NCBI GenBank assembly: GCA_910585265.1
Contig: CAJUCA010000078.1
Coordinates: 1-9,659, forward strand
Length of the DNA stretch: 9,659 nucleotides
Direction of reading: 5' to 3'
From: an uncultured Oscillospiraceae bacterium
GTDB lineage: Bacteria > Bacillota > Clostridia > Oscillospirales > Oscillospiraceae
Shown here: positions 1 through 6,685 of the stretch, piece by piece
How positions within the stretch are numbered: the first letter of the stretch is position 1
How the letters are laid out: every line of letters begins with the position of its first letter
Translations under genes and position numbers: made by a program
The notes under the pieces: generated by a model
Told to the model about the DNA's origin: nothing
What the model saw: the letters and a program-made list of their open reading frames with translations, nothing else
Databases searched by the model: none

Positions 1-36
1 GTTAAAATCTCCCATTTCCATACCTTACTCAAGCGC

Positions 37-1047
37 TTATGAATACAGCTTCTTAAACACAGTGCGCGGGTTGATGGCAGGCTTGCCGTCCACAGTCAGC
101 ACACACAGCACAGCCAGGCATACGGCAAACCAAGTAGTCTGTGATACGCCGCTGACCACCGTGTGGATGGCGGTTCCTTTCGGGAGAAGGACGATGACAA
201 CGCCGTAGAGAATGGAGATAGCAAAGATAATACTGACAATAGCCTGGTGTTTGTTCATCCGGATGTTGGACATACCTTCGATTTTGCGGATATCAAAGGA
301 AGTCAGCCGGCTCATATCCACCCGAAAAACAAACTTCATCATCAGGCAGTAGATAATGGAGGACAAAATTCCAAAGATGGCGATGGCGGCCATATACACT
401 ACATAATTAATCTCATAGCCGTACTCGGACAGCATGGTGCTCAAGGAGCCAAAGACGATCAAAGGGATGCCCTTGTAGGGGATCAGCGTCATGCCCACAC
501 AGGCGGCGATGTATACGCCATAGACGTTGAATTTCATCCAGCTGCTGTCTACCTCGTAGTCCAGCTGCTTGCGGATCTCGTCCAACACGGAATAGTAAAA
601 CACGATGCCGCCCAAGCCCAGGAACGCGCCGGCAAAAATGGATGCCATCAAGAGCATGAAGGTAAACACCATCGGCTTGCCTTGGGCCCATTTCCGGCTA
701 ACCAGAAAGCGCGCAATCACATCGCCCGCACCACATTCCACCAGCCCCTGGCAAAGAGCGTAAACGAGTATCAGCTGATAGATGGTGGAGCCGCCCCAGC
801 TTTTGGCAATGATGTCACCGCTGGTAAAGAATCCCGTGAGCTGCATGGCAAACATAGCGGCGATTGATGAAAAGACAAACGAAAAACCGTTCAACGCCAG
901 GAAAATCATTCCCGCAAAGATGAAAATTGACTGGACGCCCAGCTGAGTGACCGTCCCCCAAGTCGGACAGATCAGTCCGCCAATGAACATCAGGAATACA
1001 CCAACGGCTAACTTGATCAGCTTGCTTGTACTGCTTCCTTTTGACAT
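37..1047 (-). CDS. SLC13/DASS-like inner-membrane permease, N-terminal two thirds; ends early
   Basis: A hydrophobic protein of 336 residues with about eight or nine predicted membrane segments. The layout (short basic N-terminus, then GGLICPTWG, the LTGFFTSGD and GLVECGAGDVIARF regions, and a long middle stretch) resembles the first half of SLC13/DASS-type anion permeases, which usually run about 450-500 residues. The substrate cannot be named; di- or tricarboxylates or other organic anions are typical of the superfamily. I chose the start MSKGSS at 1047 because AGGGAG lies four bases upstream; an in-frame ATG at 1140 abuts its AGGAG with no spacing and would add a hydrophilic 31-residue leader. 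The frame stops at 37-39 after KKLYS, where homologues should continue into the second half of the transporter. A shifted minus-strand frame from 41 to the window edge is open, so a frameshift is possible. A second possibility is a new gene starting near 15-21. Family call moderate; superfamily assignment from memory. Confidence 0.6.
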   Translation of the reverse strand: MSKGSSTSKLIKLAVGVFLMFIGGLICPTWGTVTQLGVQSIFIFAGMIFLALNGFSFVFSSIAAMFAMQLTGFFTSGDIIAKSWGGSTIYQLILVYALCQGLVECGAGDVIARFLVSRKWAQGKPMVFTFMLLMASIFAGAFLGLGGIVFYYSVLDEIRKQLDYEVDSSWMKFNVYGVYIAACVGMTLIPYKGIPLIVFGSLSTMLSEYGYEINYVVYMAAIAIFGILSSIIYCLMMKFVFRVDMSRLTSFDIRKIEGMSNIRMNKHQAIVSIIFAISILYGVVIVLLPKGTAIHTVVSGVSQTTWFAVCLAVLCVLTVDGKPAINPRTVFKKLYS

Positions 1048-1157
1048 TTTTCTCCCTCGCTTTACGTCTTTTTTAGGTTTCCTGCATACTGTGCCTGGGG
1101 CAATTACCTCAACCTGCCATCCTCCTCTCCGATAAAGCATCTCCTTTAGACTACCCC

Positions 1158-1186
1158 ATCATATCATAAATATTTTTACTATTCAA
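1158..1186 (-). promoter_or_regulatory. Sigma-A type promoter of the permease gene
   Basis: On the minus strand there is a -35 box TTGAAT (1181-1186), a 17-base spacer and a -10 box TATGAT (1158-1163). This predicts a transcript start near 1151 and a leader of roughly 100 bases before the preferred start codon at 1047. The surrounding DNA is strongly AT-rich. Confidence 0.7.
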
Positions 1187-1221
1187 TATATTATTATACT
1201 AAAATTTATTAGTTTGAATTG

Positions 1222-1234
1222 TGTGATTTTCACA
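1222..1234. promoter_or_regulatory. Perfect palindrome, possible operator
   Basis: TGTGATTTTCACA is a 5+5 base inverted repeat with a 3-base centre. It lies about 35 bases upstream of the -35 box of the permease promoter, a position that would suit an activator. The half-sites resemble CRP/FNR-type TGTGA, but the spacing (3 rather than 6) does not match the classical CRP site. No regulator gene is adjacent to suggest the ligand. It also overlaps the stop codon of the decayed frame at 1230-1508. Confidence 0.35.
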
Positions 1235-1508
1235 GTGCAGGAAGATCCGCTTCATCATAGTTCATCCATTCCTCCAAATATGAAGTTTGCAGCCGGAGCC
1301 CTTCTTTGCTCGCTGCCGATTCAATCTATTGGGTAACGTGAACGCAAGGCTCAACCTGCTCAAACCGGATGCCGTAGCAAAAGGATGGCTGGCAGTCTTT
1401 CGTGCGGACATCATTGTTCAAGAAAGCAGCGGTCAGCCAGATGCCCCCCTTATTGCAGCCTTGGAACGAAACGGACACCCCCCGGCTGACTGCCAGGGGG
1501 CAAACCAA
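1230..1508 (-). pseudogene. Possible decayed gene fragment with an in-frame amber stop
   Basis: Read on the minus strand, one frame runs about 60 codons from 1508, meets TAG at 1326-1328, then continues in the same frame for another 31 codons to a TGA at 1230-1232. The second piece ends in EEWMNYDEADLPAL, which reads like a natural protein C-terminus. There is no ribosome site or good start codon at the 5' end, and two tandem TAA codons lie immediately upstream in the frame. I do not recognise the family. The opposite strand also has a 119-codon open frame (1287-1646), but it starts with TTG, has no ribosome site and overlaps the start of the next gene, so I do not call it. The interval 1141-1609 otherwise holds only the promoters listed here. 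Confidence 0.3.
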
Positions 1509-1527
1509 TTATTAGGACCATTTATGC

Positions 1528-1556
1528 TTGCCGGCGGGTGCTTTTGCCGTTATAAT
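1528..1556 (+). promoter_or_regulatory. Sigma-A type promoter of the flavodoxin-fold operon
   Basis: A -35 box TTGCCG (1528-1533), a 17-base spacer and a perfect -10 box TATAAT (1551-1556) predict a start near 1563. This gives a leader of about 47 bases before the ATG at 1610, with GGAGG at 1595-1599 as ribosome site. Confidence 0.7.
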
Positions 1557-1609
1557 AAGAGTGCCAAATCAAGATCGCATTTTCCAGGGAACACGGAGGA
1601 ACATATTAA

Positions 1610-2122
1610 ATGGTTTTATTGGTTGATACAACAGCAAATCACATAGGAAAAGCAATCGCAGAAGAATTGCTTCACGGCAATAAAAACGCAGTCGAATTTG
1701 AGCTGATTGACACCACCGGGATGCACATTTCGCACTGTGTCGGATGCAATTACTGCTGGCTGAAAACGCCGGGAGTATGCGCCATCCAGGACGATTATGA
1801 GCCGATTTTGAGAAAAATGAGCCGGGCCGACCAAGTGTGGCTGGTTTCGGCTACCCGCTTTGGATTTGTCTCCTGGCAGACCAAAAACATGATCGACAGG
1901 ATCATGCCGCTTGTCACCATGTATCTGAAATTCAAAAATGGGCAGATGCGCCATGTAATGCGCTATGACCACCAGCCGGACATCGGAATTATCTATACCG
2001 GAGCCGGCGACCAAGCATACCTTGAACGGTGGTGCCAGCGCACTGTGCTGAATTTAGGGAGCCGCTCACTGGGAGTCTTTTCGGAGAGCCGCAGAAAGGA
2101 GGCGGTTTCATGCATGTTGTAA
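1610..2122 (+). CDS. Flavodoxin-fold NAD(P)H-dependent oxidoreductase-like protein
   Basis: 170 residues. The central motif C43-VG-C46-NY-C49-W followed by C57 and IQDDYEPI is the hallmark of flavodoxin-fold NAD(P)H:FMN oxidoreductases and iron-sulfur flavoprotein relatives, where the segment CxGCxxC...C...DDM precedes the FMN-binding loop. The segment VWLVSATRFGFVSWQTKNMIDR matches the next strand and helix of that fold. The N-terminal loop, DTTANHIGK, takes the place of the usual GSPRKxGNT phosphate-binding loop and is degenerate, so FMN binding may be weak. It lies first in a two-gene operon; its last 13 bases overlap the next gene, implying translational coupling and perhaps a heterodimer. 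The physiological electron acceptor is unknown. Start supported by GGAGG ten bases upstream. Confidence 0.72.
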   Translation: MVLLVDTTANHIGKAIAEELLHGNKNAVEFELIDTTGMHISHCVGCNYCWLKTPGVCAIQDDYEPILRKMSRADQVWLVSATRFGFVSWQTKNMIDRIMPLVTMYLKFKNGQMRHVMRYDHQPDIGIIYTGAGDQAYLERWCQRTVLNLGSRSLGVFSESRRKEAVSCML

Positions 2123-2772
2123 TGATCAACGGAAGTCCACGGGTACAGAAATACAGCAATACGGAGAAAATCCTTGCCGCCTTCGCAAAAGGGCTGTCGG
2201 AACAAGGAAGCACCTTTGAAACATACGCAATTTCAGATCGAAGCACATGGGACATCATTCGTGATGCCTACATAAAAAACGATGAAATCCTCATTGCGCT
2301 GCCATTGTATGTCGAGTGTGTACCTGGGCTTCTTTTAGAATTTTTGGAAACCCTCCCCAAAAAGGATCAGCAGACAAGGCTCTCCTTTCTTTTGCAGAGC
2401 GGCTTCGCGGAGGGATGCCAGCTTCGCTGCGGCGAGGCATTTCTGGAAAAATTGCCGGAATATTTGGGGGTTCGTTATGGCGGCTGTCTGGTTAAAGGAG
2501 CTAATTTCGGAATCCGAATTTTGGATGCGGAGAAACAAGCTCAAGCCACAAAGCCGTATCAGGCAATGGGCAAACTGTTTGCCGAGGGAGACGGCTTTTT
2601 CCGTGAGGAAGCAAAAAAATTCACCGGCCCGGAATATTTCCCGCTTCCTGTGCGCTTGGTGATGGGATTGATACACAAAACCCTCGCAAGAAAGATGCTT
2701 CAGAAGGCGGCGGCATCATGGGGGTGCCGTACACCGCTTGATGAAAAAGTCTGGGAAACAAGCTGCAAATAG
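2110..2772 (+). CDS. Flavodoxin-fold FMN-dependent oxidoreductase-like protein
   Basis: 220 residues. It opens with MHVVMINGSPR and SNTEKIL (residues 1-22), a recognisable flavodoxin-like beta strand and FMN phosphate-binding loop. Residues 55-82 (IKNDEILIALPLYVECVPG...) give the second strand and the loop over the isoalloxazine ring. The C-terminal third is helical and less conserved and carries no cysteine cluster of the kind seen in the gene before it. I chose ATG 2110 rather than an upstream in-frame start because AAAGGAGG lies at 2095-2102 and because the fold begins exactly there. The start lies inside the upstream gene (ATGCATGTTGTAA overlap), so the two are probably made together. Substrate unknown. 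Likely role: reduction of a small electrophile or quinone with NAD(P)H, inferred from family only. Confidence 0.72.
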   Translation: MHVVMINGSPRVQKYSNTEKILAAFAKGLSEQGSTFETYAISDRSTWDIIRDAYIKNDEILIALPLYVECVPGLLLEFLETLPKKDQQTRLSFLLQSGFAEGCQLRCGEAFLEKLPEYLGVRYGGCLVKGANFGIRILDAEKQAQATKPYQAMGKLFAEGDGFFREEAKKFTGPEYFPLPVRLVMGLIHKTLARKMLQKAAASWGCRTPLDEKVWETSCK

Positions 2773-2797
2773 GTACTAATTTACAAATTTTGGCCTA

Positions 2798-2960
2798 AGA
2801 GCCTGTTTAAAATCTGGCGGAATGCCAGACAGGCGCAGATTTTTTCGCTGGGCAAGGCGATTTGACGCAGGAATACTTTGTGTATTTCAAGTCAAGTCAA
2901 CGCGGCCCAGCGGAAAAAGATGTGCCGGGATGGCGTTTTGATAGATTTTAAACAGGCTCT
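2798..2960. repeat. Inverted-repeat element, copy 1 (163 bp, MITE- or REP-like)
   Basis: Perfect 18-base terminal inverted repeats: AGAGCCTGTTTAAAATCT (2798-2815) and its complement (2943-2960). Inside are a small hairpin CTGGC/GCCAG (2814-2828), a long arm (GCTGGGC near 2847 pairing with GCCCAGC near 2905, extended by TTTTT/AAAAA), an inner stem ATTTGAC/GTCAAGT and a terminal hairpin AATAC/GTATT. Near the right end a short GCC/GGC hairpin can form. It shares length, layout and core with the element at 8843-9004. It begins 25 bases after the stop of the flavodoxin-fold operon and encodes no protein. Confidence 0.85.
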
Positions 2961-3013
2961 AAGAGAATCATTCCAGTTTATCGGAAAGCCTTCCACCGGT
3001 ATGCGCTTCAAAG

Positions 3014-3049
3014 AAAGGTGGGGAATGCGGTTGCATTTCCCCACCTTTT
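3014..3049 (+). terminator. Rho-independent terminator of the flavodoxin-fold operon
   Basis: AAAGGTGGGGAATGC pairs with GCATTTCCCCACCTTT across a short GGTT loop with one bulged T, followed by a short T run (3046-3049). The stem is strong and the A/T flanks make it potentially active in both directions. It lies beyond the inverted-repeat element, so that element is probably in the transcript. Confidence 0.65.
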
Positions 3050-3133
3050 GTGATACTATTTTGACGCCATAAAAATGAGCGGTCAAAAACAGTGGGTGGG
3101 AATATTGACAAATTTACGACTATCCACCCCGTG

Positions 3134-3162
3134 AAAACACAGAACATACCGTCCCATAGAAT
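3134..3162 (+). promoter_or_regulatory. Weak candidate promoter for ychF
   Basis: A -10-like TAGAAT (3157-3162) lies 17 bases after AAAACA, a poor -35. A perfect TTGACA at 3105-3110 has no -10 at the right distance. An inverted repeat TTTTGAC/GTCAAAA (3059-3065 and 3082-3088) lies further upstream. The promoter of ychF is therefore not firmly placed. Confidence 0.25.
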
Positions 3163-3227
3163 GAGATTTGCCGAGTGGGAGTGACCCCCGCCCCAAAAAC
3201 CGCTGAACACAAAGGAGCTGCAAAACC

Positions 3228-4325
3228 ATGAAATTAGGCATCGTGGGACTGCCCAACGTAGGCAAGTCCACCCTGTTCAACGCCATCACCAACGCCGGCG
3301 CGGAGAGCGCGAACTACCCCTTCTGCACCATCGACCCCAACGTGGGCACCGTGGCGGTGCCCGACTCCCGGCTGGACTGGCTGTCCAGCTTCTACCAGCC
3401 CAAAAAAACCACCCCCGCCGTGGTGGAGTTCGTGGACATCGCGGGCCTGGTGAAGGGGGCCAGCCGGGGGGAGGGCCTGGGAAACAAATTCCTGGCCAAT
3501 ATCCGGGAGTGCGCCGCCATCGTCCACGTGGTGCGGTGTTTTGACGATGAAAACGTGATCCACGTGGAGGGCTCCACCGACCCCATCCGGGACATGGACA
3601 TCATCGATCTGGAGCTGATCATGGCGGACGTGGAGATGGCCGACCGCCGCATCGACAAGGCCCGGAAGGCCGCCAAGGCAGACAAAAAGTTCAACCACGA
3701 GGCAGAGGTGTTCGAGGGCCTCCGGGACTGGCTGAACAACGGCAAATCCGCCCGCTCCTACCTGCCCGAGGTGGATCAGGAGGACGCCGATCTCATCGCC
3801 ACCAGTGAGCTGCTGTCACTCAAGCCCGTGATCTACGCCGCCAACCTGGACGAGGACGGTTTTTCCGATCCTTCCAGCGTCCCCTACTACGGCCAGGTGT
3901 CGGAACGGGCGGCGGCGGAGGGCGCGCAGGTGATCCCGGTGTGCGCCAAGCTGGAGGCGGAGATCGCCGAGCTGCCCGCCGACGAGAAGGCCCTGTTCCT
4001 GGAGGACCTGGGCATCGCGGAAAGCGGCTTGGACCGCTTGATCAAGGCCAGCTACACCCTGCTGGGCCTCATCTCCTTCCTCACCTCCGGCGAGGACGAG
4101 TGCCGGGCCTGGACCATCACCCGGGGCACCAAGGCTCCCCAGGCGGCGGGGAAGATCCATACCGACTTCGAACGGGGCTTCATCCGGGCGGAAACCGTGG
4201 CCTTTGAGGATCTGAAAGCCTGCGGCTCCATGGCGGCGGCCCGGGAGAAGGGCCTGATCCGCTCCGAGGGCAAGGAGTATGTGGTGCAGGATGGGGATAT
4301 CATCCTGTTCCGGTTCAACGTATAA
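3228..4325 (+). CDS. ychF: Redox-regulated ATPase YchF (Obg-family P-loop protein)
   Basis: 365 residues, the normal length. The G1 P-loop is GLPNVGKS (residues 7-14), G3 is DIAG (70-73) followed by LVKGASRGEGLGNKFL, and the G4 position has NLDE (206-209) rather than NKxD. The altered G4 is why this family, unlike its Obg relatives, prefers ATP over GTP. A coiled helical insert spans about 130-200, and a C-terminal TGS domain runs from about 281 to the FRFNV end. YchF/OLA1 proteins are cytosolic, bind ribosomes and are linked to translation and stress responses. Start supported by AAAGGAG about ten bases upstream. It is monocistronic, closed by a strong terminator, and clearly GC-richer than the genes before it. 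Identification is certain; the exact cellular role of the family is still debated. Confidence 0.97.
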   Translation: MKLGIVGLPNVGKSTLFNAITNAGAESANYPFCTIDPNVGTVAVPDSRLDWLSSFYQPKKTTPAVVEFVDIAGLVKGASRGEGLGNKFLANIRECAAIVHVVRCFDDENVIHVEGSTDPIRDMDIIDLELIMADVEMADRRIDKARKAAKADKKFNHEAEVFEGLRDWLNNGKSARSYLPEVDQEDADLIATSELLSLKPVIYAANLDEDGFSDPSSVPYYGQVSERAAAEGAQVIPVCAKLEAEIAELPADEKALFLEDLGIAESGLDRLIKASYTLLGLISFLTSGEDECRAWTITRGTKAPQAAGKIHTDFERGFIRAETVAFEDLKACGSMAAAREKGLIRSEGKEYVVQDGDIILFRFNV

Positions 4326-4349
4326 AACATTCCCCATAACCCCATGAAA

Positions 4350-4391
4350 CAGCCGGGAGCCGCCGCTTAAAAAAGCGGCGGCTCCCGGCTG
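4350..4391 (+). terminator. Strong intrinsic terminator after ychF
   Basis: A perfect 19-base-pair stem, CAGCCGGGAGCCGCCGCTT with its complement around an AAAA loop, followed by TCCTTTTAT. On the opposite strand the stem is followed only by TTTC, so it may also act weakly on transcripts arriving from the kinase side. Confidence 0.9.
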
Positions 4392-4405
4392 TCCTTTTAT
4401 AACGA

Positions 4406-4438
4406 GCAGGGCGGCCGCAGCATAGACGGCCCCCCTGC
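4406..4438. terminator. Second hairpin between convergent operons
   Basis: GCAGGGCGGCCG and CGGCCCCCCTGC pair in 11 of 12 positions around a 9-base loop. On the plus strand TTCTGTTTTT follows a few bases later; on the minus strand it lies about 45 bases after the kinase stop codon. It probably helps insulate the convergent ychF and HAD-kinase operons. Confidence 0.45.
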
Positions 4439-4482
4439 CCTTCTGTTTTTCCCTGAGATACCGGAGCAGAACCGCCGCCCTT

Positions 4483-5692
4483 TCACACCGCGATCTGCAC
4501 CCTAAACCATCCGTGCTCCACCCGGAACAGGCAGAGCGCGTCATATTTCTCCGCGAAGGCCATGATGCTGCGCGTTCCAATGCCATGCCCCGGCCTGTTC
4601 GTCAGTGGGAACCCCCGCTCATCCAAAACCACCTTCCCCTCATAGGGGGTGGAAATTTCTATCATAAGCCGGGGATGCGCCACACCTTTGCAAATGATCC
4701 ACTGCCAGTTCCTCCTGGAGGGCGATCTCCAGCTCCATGGCAATCCCCTTCCGCTCTGACTGCGCCGCGGCGTTGGCCAGCACCGCGTCCAGGATGGGAT
4801 TGGTGCAGTACCGTTTGGGCGCGATAGCGTCCAGCTTCTCCTGGGACTGGCCGATGTAGTCCAATATCGCGCCGGAATCCCCCCGCTGAATCAAAGAGGC
4901 CACCGTCTGGAGCTGGTGCCGCATATCGTGACGCTCGATCCGCATTGCGTCCTCCGCCCGCAGGATGTCCTCCACCCGGCGGCTCATCATGACGGCCTGG
5001 GCCTCAAACACCCGCTGACGCTCCTGGGTGCGGAACAGCCTGTCCTGCTGCCGGAGCACGGTAAAGATTGTGGCGTAGGTCAGGGGCAGCAGAATCAGCA
5101 CCATCACGGCGGCGGGTATGTCGTCCGGCCGCTGGCGCAGGTTCGTCGGAATGCCTATCATAATGGCCAGCGTGAGGTAGAACAGCCCGGTCATGGCGGC
5201 AAACAGCCACCAGCCCCGGCTCACGGTGTTCATCAGGGCCAGGTAGGGCTTCCGGGCAAGCCCCCACGCGGCGGCCATCATAACTGGGAACGCCGCAAGC
5301 CGCAGGACAAAGGTCACCAGCCCCTCGCCCCCCACCACATGGTCGATCAGCCCGGTGACTGCCATCACCCAAAGCACCACGGTGTCCACCATGCAGAAGG
5401 TGAAGAAAAAGCGTCCGTCCCGGTTTTTTGCCACGATCCAGAAATAGAGCATACTGGGCAGCGTGGCGGTCAGCAGGGTATACCGCCCCAGAACCTCCAG
5501 CCCATACACCAGGAGCACGTAGATATTCCCGCCCAGCCAAAGGGCCATAACGGGTATCAGCGAGGCATAGTATACCCGCTTGGAGCAGCGGGGCTCAAAC
5601 AGAAGCAGGAAGATGAGCACGATGATAAACATACAGATCACAGTGGTGTAGTCAATCAGGTGCTGGTATTGGAGATTCAAGCGTCTCCCCAT
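4483..5692 (-). pseudogene. GHKL-type sensor histidine kinase, broken by an internal deletion and frameshift
   Basis: The N-terminal part has about six membrane helices (residues ~15-215), a coiled linker and the H-box ERHDMRHQLQTV, with the phosphoacceptor at H255 followed by the SPOB_a-like helix pair. This is the AgrC/LytS-like GHKL class. The frame ends at 4640 in a nonsense tail after LQEELAVD. The rest of the ATPase domain lies in another frame (to 4483): RLMIEIS, PYEGKVVL, then the intact G-box GHGIGTRSI and a normal C-terminus. The N-box segment expected between the two (roughly a DLCxxLxNxLxNAxxA helix) is missing from every frame, so sequence was lost and the frame was shifted near 4680-4700. 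Without the N-box it should not bind ATP normally. The start is ATG 5692, or possibly TTG 5677 with GGGGAG upstream. It lies four bases after the HAD stop. No response regulator gene is adjacent. Confidence 0.8.
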
Positions 5693-5696
5693 CCCC

Positions 5697-6500
5697 TCAG
5701 ATCAGCCGCAGGATGGCCTTCGCCGCGCCCTCCTCCTCGTTGGAGCCGGTGACAAAGTCCGCCGCCTCCTTCACCTCCCGGGAGGCGTTGCCCATGGCCA
5801 CCGGACAGCCCACCGCCCGGAGCATCGCCAGATCGTTGTCGCTGTCCCCAATGGCTGCGATCTCCGCCGGGGCGATGCCCCACTCCCGGGCCAGCAGGCA
5901 CAGGGCCTTCCCCTTGTCAACTCCCGCCGCCACCACCTCGAAGTTATCCGCCCCCGAGCTGGTGAGGGTCAGGCCGGACATACGCCCCAGGGCCTCCAGC
6001 AGGGGCGGGAACACCGCCGGATCTCCCTCGGCGTGGATCTTGGTGAGGGGCTGTCCGTGCCGGGCCAGCCACCCGGCCGGGTCCTCCGCCACCACGGTGG
6101 TGTCCAGGTAGGCGGGATAGGGGTAATTCGCCCGGAAGTAATCGCTGGAATGGAGGTCCAGCAGATTCACCTCCCCGGCGAAAATCATGCTGGCCAGCCC
6201 CTTCCCCCGGATCACCTCCAGCACCTGGGCCGCCGGCTCCCCCGGTATGTCCCAGCGGCGCAGGTGCCTGCCGTCCGCCATGCCGGCGATGGCCGCGCCC
6301 CCCAGGCACACCGCCCGGTCGTCGCACCCCGCCAGCCCCGTCAGCCACACCGCCTCCGGCGCGCTGCGCCCGGTGGACAGCACCACCCGGACCCCCTTGG
6401 CCCGGGCCGCCCCGATGGCCCGCACCGTCCCCTCCGTCAGCGTCCCCTCTGAGGTCAGCAGCGTCCCGTCCACATCCAGCGCGATCATGCGAATCATCAT
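5697..6500 (-). CDS. Cof-type HAD-IIB family phosphatase
   Basis: 267 residues, typical of the Cof/YwpJ group. Motif I is DVDGT (residues 9-13, nucleophile D9, acid/base D11), motif II STGR (42-45), motif III includes K196 in GVDKGKAL, and motif IV is GDSDND (218-223). The C2-type cap domain lies at about 85-190. These cytosolic magnesium-dependent enzymes dephosphorylate sugar phosphates, FMN or pyridoxal phosphate; the substrate here cannot be read from sequence. I chose ATG 6500 because AGGGGAG lies eight bases upstream; the longer frame to 6575 would run back through the promoter. It is the first gene of an operon with the broken kinase, and is divergent from the glycosyltransferase operon. 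Confidence 0.9.
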   Translation of the reverse strand: MMIRMIALDVDGTLLTSEGTLTEGTVRAIGAARAKGVRVVLSTGRSAPEAVWLTGLAGCDDRAVCLGGAAIAGMADGRHLRRWDIPGEPAAQVLEVIRGKGLASMIFAGEVNLLDLHSSDYFRANYPYPAYLDTTVVAEDPAGWLARHGQPLTKIHAEGDPAVFPPLLEALGRMSGLTLTSSGADNFEVVAAGVDKGKALCLLAREWGIAPAEIAAIGDSDNDLAMLRAVGCPVAMGNASREVKEAADFVTGSNEEEGAAKAILRLI

Positions 6501-6546
6501 CCATTCCTCTCCCCTGCTCCGGCCCGTCCCCGTGCCCGTTTTTCCC

Positions 6547-6575
6547 AGTATACCCCATTCCCCCCCGCTTGGCAA
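6547..6575 (-). promoter_or_regulatory. Sigma-A type promoter of the HAD-kinase operon
   Basis: Read on the minus strand: TTGCCA (6570-6575), a 17-base spacer, then TATACT (6547-6552). The predicted transcript start is near 6540, giving a leader of about 40 bases to ATG 6500. Confidence 0.7.
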
Positions 6576-6586
6576 GAAGGAGAACC

Positions 6587-6600
6587 CCGCCCCGGGGCGG
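6587..6600. promoter_or_regulatory. GC-rich perfect palindrome between divergent promoters
   Basis: CCGCCCCGGGGCGG is a 14-base perfect palindrome between the -35 boxes of two divergent promoters (6570-6575 on minus, 6625-6630 on plus). It could be a shared operator, though GC-rich palindromes also arise by chance in DNA of this composition. Confidence 0.25.
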
Positions 6601-6624
6601 ACGCAATATAAAACCGCCCAGGGC

Positions 6625-6653
6625 TGGACAAGGCGGGGCCGCTGTCGTATAAT
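6625..6653 (+). promoter_or_regulatory. Sigma-A type promoter of the glycosyltransferase-exoA operon
   Basis: TGGACA (6625-6630), a 17-base spacer and a perfect TATAAT (6648-6653). The predicted start near 6660 gives a short leader of about 26 bases, with GGAGGG at 6673-6678 as ribosome site for ATG 6686. Confidence 0.75.
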
Positions 6654-6685
6654 ATGGGGCAGACTGGAAATCGGAGGGCTGATCC

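Noticed and set aside
38..56. TGAATACAGCTTCTT resembles the right arm of repeat copy 2, hinting at a third copy at the window start.
   Set aside because: The preceding bases do not match the element body, one base is inserted, and the stretch codes for the KKLYS end of the permease frame.
163..867. Long plus-strand open frame opposite the permease.
   Set aside because: Its translation is rich in His, Gln, Gly and Asp, as expected from the antisense of a hydrophobic gene, and it has no ribosome site.
1287..1646. 119-codon plus-strand open frame before the flavodoxin-fold operon.
   Set aside because: TTG start, no ribosome site, it runs through the operon promoter and into the next gene, and the opposite strand gives a more protein-like frame.
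3105..3110. Perfect TTGACA as the ychF -35 box.
   Set aside because: No acceptable -10 sequence lies 15-19 bases downstream.
4916..5752. Long plus-strand open frame opposite the kinase.
   Set aside because: His/Pro/Gln-rich antisense shadow of a membrane protein, without ribosome site or promoter.
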